A DNA stretch of 43,685 nt from a virus, in the IMG/VR virus record IMGVR_UViG_3300012936_006767, positions 1-43,685 of that record; one strand, written 5' to 3'. Position 1 is the first letter of the stretch. The number at the start of each line of letters is the position of its first letter. This document shows, one piece after another, positions 15,127-23,914 of the stretch. The position numbers and the translations under genes are program-made. The notes under the pieces were generated by a model, which was not told the origin of the DNA, made no database searches, and worked only from the letters and a program-made list of their open reading frames with translations.

Positions 15127-15231
15127 ACCGTTCATCCTACACACAAGGTCAGTTTTTTGTAAACTTTAAGAGCATAAGTGTTGTTCTCTAATAAACTTGA
15201 GTAGACGCATAATTATTGCAGAGGTGAAACG
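15127..15231. other. 105-base intergenic gap with Shine-Dalgarno site
   Basis: This is the longest gap between genes in the baseplate module and probably begins a new transcript. It is AT-rich with a T6 run but has no matching hairpin, so I do not call a terminator. TAATAAA (15190-15196) and CATAATTAT near 15210 are loose -10-like candidates. GAGG at 15221-15224 is a strong Shine-Dalgarno sequence 7 bases before the GTG at 15232 and decides that start. Confidence 0.5.
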
Positions 15232-15720
15232 GTGTCTGATCAGGGAAGAAAAGTATATAGCTTTAAGTCGGTAGGTGAGACTGAGCCGGAAAGAGCTCAG
15301 AGACCCGATAGCAATAGACTAGATCTTCCGATAGGTATCAAAACTCCAATGAGGCTGTCAGCTGGTAACTTTGCTCTTTTTGATATGCACACAAACCTTG
15401 CTGCTCAAATAAGAGACAATTTCAGAAACATGGTTTCTACAAATCACGGAGAGCGTCTCTCTATATACGACTTTGGAGGAAACTTACTTCCTCTAGCTTT
15501 TGAACTCGGCGCCGATGATGTAGACACCCAGGCAATTAAGAGGATCACTGCCACTACTGAAAAGTACATGCCTTTCATTTCTTTAGAAACTTTTGAACCC
15601 TTTAGGGAGAATAGTGAAGACGGAAATCTTGCAAAGATAGGTGTTAGAGTTACTTACTCAATACCAAGTCTGCAAGTTACAGACCAGGCTGTCGAGGCTT
15701 TAATATATGCAATTGGGTGA
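15232..15720 (+). CDS. gp25: Baseplate wedge protein, gp25-like (W family)
   Basis: This is a gp25-like wedge subunit, the part of the contractile baseplate that touches the sheath start. The fold core is visible as a segment from RLSAGNFALFDM through LAAQIRDNFRNMVSTNHGER (57-74) to YDFGGNLLPLAFE (79-91). The GER followed by DFG pattern is the family hallmark. The C-terminal half ends in IGVRVTYSIPSL. At 162 residues it is slightly longer than T4 gp25 (132), mainly through an N-terminal extension of about 30 residues. It starts with GTG. It is immediately followed by the gp6-like gene, its known partner in the wedge. Confidence 0.9.
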   Translation: MSDQGRKVYSFKSVGETEPERAQRPDSNRLDLPIGIKTPMRLSAGNFALFDMHTNLAAQIRDNFRNMVSTNHGERLSIYDFGGNLLPLAFELGADDVDTQAIKRITATTEKYMPFISLETFEPFRENSEDGNLAKIGVRVTYSIPSLQVTDQAVEALIYAIG

Positions 15721-15724
15721 TTAG

Positions 15725-17617
15725 ATGACTAAGAAGATAAAAAACAGACTTAGAGCCGGATCAAATAGAACATTTCTGGCCAGGGACTTCGAAGGGTTTA
15801 GGGCTCAATTAATAGAAAGTGCCCGAATATTCTATCCAGATAAAATACAAGACTTTTCTGAAGCCTCTCTGGGAGGTCTTCTGGTTGATCTCGCAGCCAC
15901 AGTTGGAGATACTATGTCTTTTTACTTAGATCACCAGTTTAGAGAGCTTGACCCTTCAAGGGCAGTTGAATTTTCTAACATCGCTACTCATATACGAAAC
16001 GCCGGCGTCAAAATCAAAGGTGCAGCACCTGCTGCGGGAAAAGCAACTCTGAGCTTTACGGTTCCTTCTGAGTCTTACATTGACGAAAACTTTGAAACAG
16101 CGTATAGACCAAAAGAATCTGCTCTTCCTTACATTTTTGAAGAAACCATCTTAGAGTCTTCTAATGGGATTACTTTTAATTTAGTTGAAGATATAGACTT
16201 TTCCGAAAAGAATGTTTTAGGACAGTTAGTTGCAGCCAAGTCCGTCAAAGAAGTCTCAAACGGAGTTCCCAAAAATTGGACGCTGTCTAGGGAGGTTGAT
16301 GTAATATCAGGCACAGAAACTGTAGAGACTTTTGTAATAGAAGATGTTCATGAGCCTTTTAGAGAGATTCTTCTTGGGAATCAAAACGTTACGGAGGTCC
16401 TAAGCGTTTTTGACTCGGATGGAAACGAATATTTTGAAGTTGAATCGCTAAGCCAGGACACTGTTTTTGAGTCTGTTAAGAACAGCAGGAGAGAAGATGC
16501 TGATCTTGTACCCCAGACTCTTGAAATAAAGCATGCCCCTAGAAGATTTGTTTCTATAACTTCTCCATCTAATTTTAAGACCACGCTTAGATTTGGAAGC
16601 GGAAACTCTCTTTCTCTAGATGATGACATAGCACCAGACCCAAGTGAGCTAGCGCTGAGTATGTATGGAAAAAAGACTTTCTCTAGATTTTCAATCGATC
16701 CAAATGCACTAGTAGACACGCAGACCCTCGGGATCTCTCCTAGAGGGACTACAATTACAGTCACATATCGACACGGAGGCGGACTAAGGCATAATGTTCC
16801 GTCCGGAGAGATAAATGGTTTTAGCAATATTTCTCTAGAGTTTAGAAAGAACCCAGACCCCTCCGACGCACTCTCTGTTAGACTCAGCGCTTCTGTAACT
16901 AACAAAAGGGCAGCTTCGGGAGGAGACAATGCACCCGATACTGACTTCTTGAGATCTCTAATAGCACCTTCTAGAAACGCTCAATCTAGAATAGTGACCA
17001 AGGAAGACTTAATCGCAAGAATATACACCCTTCCCAATAGATTTGGAAGAGTCTTTAGGGTAGGACTTTCTGAAAATTCCATGACCGGTACCTCACTAAT
17101 AGTTCACGTGATAAGCCTGGATGCTGATGGCAACTTAGCAATATCTCCGGACACTCTTAAGCAAAACTTAAGTACTTATTTAAATGAGTTTAGACTTCTT
17201 TCTGATGCAATAGACGTCGTCGACGCAAAGGTTTTAAATTACAAAGTTAGATACGAAGTAATTTTGGACAAGAAGGTGAACAAACAGTCTACTCTTTTGT
17301 CGATAAACAGAAGTTTGGCAGAAGCCCTTCAGAGAAGATATTTTCAAATTGACCAACCGATTATAGTTGACGATATATTAAATGTCATCATAAACTCCCA
17401 GGGGGTGATTTCAGTTAACGATATAGAAATAGTTCCAGCAACCGGTGCAGAAGCTTCAGCAGGTGACAGGTTTGGAGCAGGAGAGGGCGGAAGGATATAT
17501 TCAGTCCATCCATTTCAAGCCGAGGGTAGCGTGAAAAGAGGAATCTTAACTGGTGATGTTGGATCGATCTTTGAACTAAGATATCCTGAAAACGATATAA
17601 TTGGGTATGCGGTGTAA
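15725..17617 (+). CDS. gp6: Baseplate wedge protein, gp6-like (J family)
   Basis: gp6/J proteins form the ring that holds the wedges together. The N-terminal signature is clear: a FEGFRAQLIESARIFYPDK-type opening (about 23-41), FSEASLGGLLVDLAATVGD (43-61), and SFYLDHQFRELDPSRA (64-79). The C-terminal half has the J-like arrangement LIARIYTLPNRFGRVFRVGL and, later, an inward strand LNYKVRYEVILDKKVN. The length of 630 residues is close to T4 gp6 (660). The gene follows gp25 by 4 bases and precedes the next gene by 2 bases, so these are translated together. Confidence 0.88.
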   Translation: MTKKIKNRLRAGSNRTFLARDFEGFRAQLIESARIFYPDKIQDFSEASLGGLLVDLAATVGDTMSFYLDHQFRELDPSRAVEFSNIATHIRNAGVKIKGAAPAAGKATLSFTVPSESYIDENFETAYRPKESALPYIFEETILESSNGITFNLVEDIDFSEKNVLGQLVAAKSVKEVSNGVPKNWTLSREVDVISGTETVETFVIEDVHEPFREILLGNQNVTEVLSVFDSDGNEYFEVESLSQDTVFESVKNSRREDADLVPQTLEIKHAPRRFVSITSPSNFKTTLRFGSGNSLSLDDDIAPDPSELALSMYGKKTFSRFSIDPNALVDTQTLGISPRGTTITVTYRHGGGLRHNVPSGEINGFSNISLEFRKNPDPSDALSVRLSASVTNKRAASGGDNAPDTDFLRSLIAPSRNAQSRIVTKEDLIARIYTLPNRFGRVFRVGLSENSMTGTSLIVHVISLDADGNLAISPDTLKQNLSTYLNEFRLLSDAIDVVDAKVLNYKVRYEVILDKKVNKQSTLLSINRSLAEALQRRYFQIDQPIIVDDILNVIINSQGVISVNDIEIVPATGAEASAGDRFGAGEGGRIYSVHPFQAEGSVKRGILTGDVGSIFELRYPENDIIGYAV

Positions 17618-17619
17618 AA

Positions 17620-19149
17620 ATGAAAATATTCTGTACTGCCAGTTCTGATCTTTACATAACGGACAAGATCATTAATGAAAAAATTAGAGCCACCGATGCT
17701 AACACAGGCAGGGCTGGTACTTTAGATCTTTTTAAACTTTATGATGAGACTGAAATAACTGGATCAGACCTCCAGAACGAAATCTCTAGAATACTCGTTA
17801 AGTTTGATTTGACCAAACCTAGAAGTTTAATAAGAAAAAATCTCGACGTGCGTCACAAAAACTTCAGCGCAAAACTAAAGCTTTTTGATATCAGATCGGG
17901 ACATGCTACTCCCTCTAGGTTCTCTGTAGTAGTTTATCCTCTTTCCCGAAGCTTTGAGGAAGGAATAGGAAGAAACATATCTGAGTTCTCAGATCTCGGT
18001 GTTTCTAATTTCTTTACAGCTTCAGTTCAAAACGGATCTCCAGTAGCTTGGGTAGTATCCGGAGCAAACGGAAAAGGTGGACTAAACACTGACCCTATTG
18101 ATATTATAACTTCTGGTTCGATAGGCGGAGAGACATTTCAGTTCGGCACATCTCAATTTTTTGAGACCGGAAACGAAGATCTTTCCATTGATGTGACTTC
18201 TGCCATCTCAGGGACTCTGATGGGACACTTGCCTGATCGAGGGTTTAGAATATCTTTTTCTGGTTCTGACGAGTCTGACAAAAAAACGAGGTTTGTCAAG
18301 AGGTTCGCCTCTAGGCATTCAGCCAACCCGTTGATTAGACCTCGTCTTGAGATATCTTTTGATGATTCCGTGAAGGATGATCGTTCTTCTTTTTATTTTG
18401 ACAATTCTGGTACTATATTTTTAAGAAACAGCAGAGGTTCTTCTTTTTCTAATTTGAAAGCAGGGGGAACCCCGGTAACCGGGGATGATTCTCTTAAAGT
18501 TAAGATAAGAAAGGGAAAGTACAGTCTCGTGGCTGATGCATCTCAGGTTAAGGCTGGCTCTTTTGATACTCAGGCAGTAGGAGTATATTCTGCGTCTTTT
18601 TCTATTTCTTCTGAGGAGTCTACCGAATATGAAAGAGGAAAGTCTCTAGCTTCTTTGATTTCAAAGGAAAAAGAAGTTGTTTTTGAAGAGTTTTGGTACT
18701 CTAATGATGGTACAAAAGGCTTTTATACAGGCTCCTTGACCATCAGATCTGAGCTTGCTCAGGCATCTGTTTTTGGCGACGACATCGAGATCTTTTCTAC
18801 AAATTGCAGGGCTTCGTATAAAACATCAGATTCAGAAAAAATAGTTCTTTTCGGTCTGAATAGAACAAAAGATCAGAACACTCCAGGAAAAAAGTCTATA
18901 AAGAAGAAGTCAGAGGTTTTCGAAAAAGCTTATTATCGAGTTATCGACGCAGATAGCCTTGACGTTATATTTGACTTCGGGGAATCAGACAATTCAACTA
19001 GGATTTCTACTGACGAAGAAGGAATGTATTTTAATTTTAATTTTGACTCTCTCCCTCCGGGAAGGTCTTACGTTTTTGAATACCTTGTGATTCAAGGAAA
19101 TCATAGAAGAACAATTAGAGATTCTAAGTCTAGATTCACGGTGAGATAA
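17620..19149 (+). CDS. Baseplate-associated protein with DNRLRE/CBM-like N-terminal domain
   Basis: The N-terminal 245 residues resemble the DNRLRE/CBM96-type beta-sandwich: an opening SSDLYITDKIINE (8-20), a glycine-bearing GRAGTLDLFKLYDET (29-43), SRILVKFDL (54-62), and a closing NPLIRPRLEISFDDS near 235-250. The remaining half is a series of beta strands with Ser- and Phe-rich loops, probably immunoglobulin-like. No enzyme motif is visible. It sits directly after gp6 and overlaps the next gene by TAATG, so it is likely a virion protein attached to the wedge. Related domains bind or decorate carbohydrates; that function is inferred. Confidence 0.6.
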   Translation: MKIFCTASSDLYITDKIINEKIRATDANTGRAGTLDLFKLYDETEITGSDLQNEISRILVKFDLTKPRSLIRKNLDVRHKNFSAKLKLFDIRSGHATPSRFSVVVYPLSRSFEEGIGRNISEFSDLGVSNFFTASVQNGSPVAWVVSGANGKGGLNTDPIDIITSGSIGGETFQFGTSQFFETGNEDLSIDVTSAISGTLMGHLPDRGFRISFSGSDESDKKTRFVKRFASRHSANPLIRPRLEISFDDSVKDDRSSFYFDNSGTIFLRNSRGSSFSNLKAGGTPVTGDDSLKVKIRKGKYSLVADASQVKAGSFDTQAVGVYSASFSISSEESTEYERGKSLASLISKEKEVVFEEFWYSNDGTKGFYTGSLTIRSELAQASVFGDDIEIFSTNCRASYKTSDSEKIVLFGLNRTKDQNTPGKKSIKKKSEVFEKAYYRVIDADSLDVIFDFGESDNSTRISTDEEGMYFNFNFDSLPPGRSYVFEYLVIQGNHRRTIRDSKSRFTVR

Positions 19150-22100
19150 TGTCAAGAAAAATTAATTTTTTCAAAGATTCTTTGTTTAAGCCTAGTGTCC
19201 TTAGATCATCTGGGGGAAGAGAGACTTTGTCAATATCCGACAATGCTCAGGATTCTTACGGCGCTGTTTATTCTTCAAGTTCATTTAGATTCGATCCTAC
19301 CGGCTCTCCCCTAAAGAATACCCAGCAGCTTAATGTAGACTTTTCCAGATTTGAAAACCACACTTTTTTCAATTCAGCTAAGAATAAAGTACACGTTGCT
19401 TTTGAAAAGATCATAAACCAGTATCCCTTTGACGGAACAAGAGCTGAATACGAATCTTTTTTCGATAAGATTTCTGGCTTCGAGAAATATGTTTTTGATA
19501 GATTCCCTAAGCATTCTGGATTCTTAATTTTTGATAGAGAGGGATCAAGCCCGGGCACCTTTCTTTCTATCGACGACTCTAGGGGTTCGGGTGACTTAGG
19601 TTCTGACAGAAAGTACGATGGACAACCTAGGCTCAAAATAGGCGAGAATCCTTTTACTCTAGAATTCAACCTTTTCGTTCCAAGTGGTTCTGTAAATCAC
19701 AACGAAGTTATAGCTCAGAGAATTTCACAAGATGCAGGCTATACTGTTGCTATTTCAAGTTCAGCTGGTTCATCTTCGCCAGAAGGAGAGTGTGATCTAG
19801 TTTTTATACTTTCTGACGGATCTAAGTCTGAGTCCGTTGCAAAGAAAATCACGAAAGGAAAGTTTCACCACATCGCTGCAATATACGATAGAGGTGACAC
19901 GAACAAGCTGAAGATAGTCAGGAACTTTGACTCAACAACTCAGAGCACCGGATCGATAATACTAGACACTATTGACTTTAAATCTACTAAAATATTAATA
20001 GGCTCAGGATCAAATCATAGCTATGGAAATTCAATTTTTGAACCAAAGCAGACTCTATCTGGGGCTCTTGATGAATTTAGATTTTTTCTTTCTTCTAGGA
20101 CACGAGACGATCTTAAGAAGTACGGAGATAGAGAGATTTTCGCCCAAGAAGATCTACAGTTATATTTTCGATTTAATGAACCAAGCGGTTCGTATAGCTC
20201 TTCTGGATTAGGTACAAACAATTTATGTCTAGACCATTCAGGTAACGGGTTTCACACCCAAGTCTCTAATTTTAACATCAGACAGAGAGATACTTCCAGA
20301 CTAGACGTTGATTCCATGATATCAGAGGACCCTTCTGTTTCCCCGGTCCTTTTTCCAACTTTCGAAACCGTGAGAAGCCTTTCAGACGATCTTTTGTCTA
20401 GCGCTTCAAATTATGATCTTAACAATCCTAATATCATAACTAACCTAGTGCCTCGACACTATCTGTCTGATGAGCAGAACGTAAGTACACTGGATGACGA
20501 AGTTGCAGGAAACCTGGAAGGCCAGCCTAGAATTATATTTGACCAGCCCGGCGGAAATCAGATACAGCAGTCACATCTAATAACATCAATCCTCTACACA
20601 TGGGCAGCGACTTTTGACGAAATAAAAATGTTCATAGACGAGATGTCTAGAATGACAAAGGTCGACTATGATTCAAAGGACACTATTTCTGATACCATGT
20701 TGAGCTTTTTGGCTGAATATCATTCCTTTAATCTGCCAAGTCAGTTTAATCAATCCTCGATAATTCAGTTCCAGGAAGGAAGAGACATAACAGTAGGAAA
20801 AGCTCAAAAGAACAGATCCTTGCAGGAAATACAGAACTCTATATGGAGAAGAATACTTTCAGATCTTCCTGAGCTAAGAAGAACGAAAGGTACAAGGTCT
20901 TCTCTTGAGTCTCTTTTAAGAAACGTAGGAATAAACCCGGGAACTACTTTTAGAATAAAAGAATACGGAGGATCTCCTAGAAAAGAGATTTCTAACACTT
21001 TCGAGAAGAGGACACATATAGGTTCCAGGCTTAATTTTTCAAGCTCTTTTGGAGAACAAGGTACGATCGACGCAGAAGGAAGAGATTCAAATAGACCGCT
21101 CTTGACCACGCCTTTTCTATCAGCCTCTAGGGTCGAGCCAGGAGATCCTAAAATAAGAGGTGTCTTCAATGTTGGTCTAAGCAACGAGCCCGGCGATGGT
21201 CTTTTTACCAGTAGTTCTTGGACATCAGAGGCATTTTTCTCTTTTAATGGCTCTCTTCCCCATACATCACCTCAGAGTTTAATGAGAATTCATACTACTG
21301 GTTCTTCTTCCGGCGTGGGAAATAATTGGCTTACATTTAATCTCACAGCTGTGAAACCAAACCCAAAGACGGCCAAGACAGGTTCTTTAATCCTCTACGG
21401 AAAGCCTGATGGCAGCAAAAGTGGAAAACTGCGATTAGAAATAAACGATATAGACGTTTTTAATGGGGGTAACTGGTACGTATCTTTTGGGCGGGAAGCA
21501 AAGAGCCCTGAGAACAACTATGCTTCTTCTTCTTACTTCATTAGAGCAGGTCAACCTAGATATCTAAAAGCCCCTGTTTTCATGTCAAGTTCAGGATTCT
21601 TCGACGATACCGGAGAAAATTCAATGAACTCAATGAGCGCAGCCTATAACGCGTCAGGTTCTTTTGTCGCTTTTGGAAGCATGAGTCTTGGGTATGATAG
21701 CTCATCTGCTTTGAGCTTTTTAAATCATGACTCTGAGGCAAACAGGGTCGACTTCACCGGAAACGTTTCTAACTTTAGATTTTTCTCCAAAGCACTCTCC
21801 AAAAAAGAATCAATCTCTCATGTTGAAAACCCTAAATCTTTCGGAACTTCCAACCCCTCGGTTCATTTTAATTTCAATGAGCAAACGACAGGATCGTTTC
21901 AAAGGCTAAGAGTTGACTATTCAATGAACCAGCCTGTTACTTCTTCAAAGATTTCTGGCGGGATATCTATAACAGACTTTTCACAAAATGAAAGAACAGG
22001 AATTGGAACAGGTTTCATCCCCTTGGCCAGGGTCATAGAACCAGTACGTTACGACCACAGAACTATATCTCCGAAATTAGATACTCGATCTGAAGACAAT

Positions 22101-22625
22101 AAAGTCAGAATAAGATCTTATATCTCTTCCGAGCTAGCTGAGATAAACGGAGCTAGGCTCGCGCCAGTCTACGACATACCCTTGGAAGAAAATCCAAATG
22201 ATGATAAAAGAGTTGAGATTGAGGTTTCATCAGTACAAGCTCTTAATGATGATATTATTCTTCTCTTTTCCACGCTTGACTTCTTTGACAATGCAATCGG
22301 AGACCCAGAGTTGGTTTTCTCGTCAGAGTATAAGTCACTAAGAGAGCTTAGAAGGATTTATTTTAACAGACTTACAGATAAGATGAGTTTAATGAAGTTC
22401 TTTTCTTTTTTCAAATGGTTCGACGACACTGTCGGAGACGTCTTAGAGGAACTAGTTCCTAGATCTTCAAAGTATATGGGAGCCAACTTTATAATAGAGA
22501 GTCACTCTCTAGAGCGACCTAAGTTTATGTATGCTTATACAGATATGTATTTAGGTGAGCTTGAGAGGCCTAATCCTGGCGAGATATTCGTTCAACAGCT
22601 GATAGGTGTTCTTAAAAAGAGGTAA
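19149..22625 (+). CDS. Large baseplate protein with two LamG-like domains around a gpI/gp7-like core
   Basis: The chain has three recognisable parts. Residues about 165-345 are a LamG (concanavalin A-like) domain: FTLEFNLFVPSG (169-180), FHHIAAIYDRG (239-249) and LSGALDEFRFFLSSR (303-317), then LQLYFRFNEPSGSY. Residues about 500-625 look like the tail protein I/gp7-type core: a helical segment, IWRRILSDLPELRRTKGTR, and GTTFRIKEYGG. Residues about 670-930 form a second LamG-like unit containing NVSNFRFFSKALSKKE. The C-terminus is helical with RELRRIYFNRLTDKMSLMKF. Its place after the gp6-like gene matches gene I in P2 and gene 7 in T4. The lectin-like domains probably decorate the baseplate rim. 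Confidence 0.7.
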   Translation: MSRKINFFKDSLFKPSVLRSSGGRETLSISDNAQDSYGAVYSSSSFRFDPTGSPLKNTQQLNVDFSRFENHTFFNSAKNKVHVAFEKIINQYPFDGTRAEYESFFDKISGFEKYVFDRFPKHSGFLIFDREGSSPGTFLSIDDSRGSGDLGSDRKYDGQPRLKIGENPFTLEFNLFVPSGSVNHNEVIAQRISQDAGYTVAISSSAGSSSPEGECDLVFILSDGSKSESVAKKITKGKFHHIAAIYDRGDTNKLKIVRNFDSTTQSTGSIILDTIDFKSTKILIGSGSNHSYGNSIFEPKQTLSGALDEFRFFLSSRTRDDLKKYGDREIFAQEDLQLYFRFNEPSGSYSSSGLGTNNLCLDHSGNGFHTQVSNFNIRQRDTSRLDVDSMISEDPSVSPVLFPTFETVRSLSDDLLSSASNYDLNNPNIITNLVPRHYLSDEQNVSTLDDEVAGNLEGQPRIIFDQPGGNQIQQSHLITSILYTWAATFDEIKMFIDEMSRMTKVDYDSKDTISDTMLSFLAEYHSFNLPSQFNQSSIIQFQEGRDITVGKAQKNRSLQEIQNSIWRRILSDLPELRRTKGTRSSLESLLRNVGINPGTTFRIKEYGGSPRKEISNTFEKRTHIGSRLNFSSSFGEQGTIDAEGRDSNRPLLTTPFLSASRVEPGDPKIRGVFNVGLSNEPGDGLFTSSSWTSEAFFSFNGSLPHTSPQSLMRIHTTGSSSGVGNNWLTFNLTAVKPNPKTAKTGSLILYGKPDGSKSGKLRLEINDIDVFNGGNWYVSFGREAKSPENNYASSSYFIRAGQPRYLKAPVFMSSSGFFDDTGENSMNSMSAAYNASGSFVAFGSMSLGYDSSSALSFLNHDSEANRVDFTGNVSNFRFFSKALSKKESISHVENPKSFGTSNPSVHFNFNEQTTGSFQRLRVDYSMNQPVTSSKISGGISITDFSQNERTGIGTGFIPLARVIEPVRYDHRTISPKLDTRSEDNKVRIRSYISSELAEINGARLAPVYDIPLEENPNDDKRVEIEVSSVQALNDDIILLFSTLDFFDNAIGDPELVFSSEYKSLRELRRIYFNRLTDKMSLMKFFSFFKWFDDTVGDVLEELVPRSSKYMGANFIIESHSLERPKFMYAYTDMYLGELERPNPGEIFVQQLIGVLKKR

Positions 22626-22627
22626 AA

Positions 22628-23914
22628 ATGTCTAGTGTTAGAATACTAAGTGGATCTTTAACCAAAGGTTCTGTTTCTTATGATATAAATGAGGAAGGTA
22701 CTCTTAGCGGGTCTCACGTGTACGGAAACGAAGCATACGCAGACGGAATAAACTTAAAAAGCTACAATCAGATATTCCGAAGGGTGATGATATTTCCTAG
22801 ACCAAATACTTCCGACAAACTTCTTGTCGGAGGAAAACCAGTTGGAGAGAAGTACGACGACGGACTTACTCCGACATCTCCTCGTCGAAAAAAGATTTCA
22901 AAAAGTTCGGTCTGGGGAAAGCTTTATGATTTAAGTAATTTCCCACAATCAACAAGAATAGATTCAACAACGACAAACCTAATGAATATACCCGAAGGGT
23001 TTTCAGGAGGAGGAAGGTTTCTAGAAAGATCTGTTGTCAATACTGAGACAAAAATCTATATTACTGCGACCGAAGGAACAGACGAACAGCCTTATGGAGA
23101 TTTAGTTTTCGACGTTGTCGAAGAACTTGAGCAAGATCCTTATCACCTAGTGAAAGTAAGGTACAATCCAATACTTTCTACAATCTCCTTTATAGCCCAT
23201 AAAATAGGTTCGAACCACGACGCCGGCACACTTTTCACCGGCCAGACCATATTTCAAACTGGCACTAGCAAAAAAATAACGCAGGTCATAAATCATGAGA
23301 TGGAACAGCGAGACTTAGGATATCCCGCCCTTTACGACGACGGACTTCCTTTCAAAGAGGAGATAGCCCCTGAGAGTCCCGTAGAGCTTGTAAAGACTCA
23401 CCCTCAAAATGTTTATTTACCTTTGACGCTAGTAGATCCGGGAAATGCCCTTTCCATGAATGGTGTCTTAGAACCTCTTGGTATAAGAAGTAACATTGAT
23501 ATCTCTGGTCTCGAAATTCCTTTCACTACAAGGGGCCTAAGAGGAACATTAGGATCTGGTGAAGATGCTTACAGGAACAGTGTGGTGATCTCTGAGGGTT
23601 ATAATGATGGCGATCCAAAGGTTGTTCCTTTTTTAGATGCTGTAGAATACTTTGGACCTGTTGAATTACCGCCCGTGTTCGAGCCTGACGAAACTCAGAT
23701 TAAGAAATTTTCGGACACAAGTCACATGAGAGAGATATATTTCGAAAAGAGAGCAAAAAAAGGCGTGAACGTCTCCCAAGATTTTAGAACTGTCTTGATA
23801 AATGGTTCTTTCGATACTTCTGATTTTGAGTCATTCGATTACGAAGGAACTAGGGGTACTCAATATTTTGGTGGCGGAACAGATTCCATAGTTTACGGAG
23901 GCTTGAAAAAATAA
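22628..23914 (+). CDS. Putative virion structural protein, family not recognised
   Basis: I cannot name a family for this 428-residue protein. It is rich in short beta strands, Gly, Ser and Asp, and has no membrane segment or enzymatic motif. Notable stretches are the N-terminal SVRILSGSLTKGSVSYDINEEG (about 3-24), the basic SPRRKKISKSSVWGK (83-97) and a C-terminal Gly-rich TRGTQYFGGGTDSIVYGG. It lies 2 bases after the LamG/gpI-like gene and overlaps the next gene by TAATG, so it belongs to the same baseplate operon and is probably a wedge or collar component. Confidence 0.5.
   Translation: MSSVRILSGSLTKGSVSYDINEEGTLSGSHVYGNEAYADGINLKSYNQIFRRVMIFPRPNTSDKLLVGGKPVGEKYDDGLTPTSPRRKKISKSSVWGKLYDLSNFPQSTRIDSTTTNLMNIPEGFSGGGRFLERSVVNTETKIYITATEGTDEQPYGDLVFDVVEELEQDPYHLVKVRYNPILSTISFIAHKIGSNHDAGTLFTGQTIFQTGTSKKITQVINHEMEQRDLGYPALYDDGLPFKEEIAPESPVELVKTHPQNVYLPLTLVDPGNALSMNGVLEPLGIRSNIDISGLEIPFTTRGLRGTLGSGEDAYRNSVVISEGYNDGDPKVVPFLDAVEYFGPVELPPVFEPDETQIKKFSDTSHMREIYFEKRAKKGVNVSQDFRTVLINGSFDTSDFESFDYEGTRGTQYFGGGTDSIVYGGLKK

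Noticed and set aside
15127-15231. tRNA or small RNA gene in the longest baseplate gap
   Set aside because: No cloverleaf arms, CCA end or stable stem can be found in its 105 bases.
16381-16929. Antisense open frame of 182 codons inside the gp6-like gene
   Set aside because: It lies wholly opposite a well-supported conserved gene, has no ribosome binding site, and its translation is Ser/Leu-rich as expected from the reverse of this codon usage.
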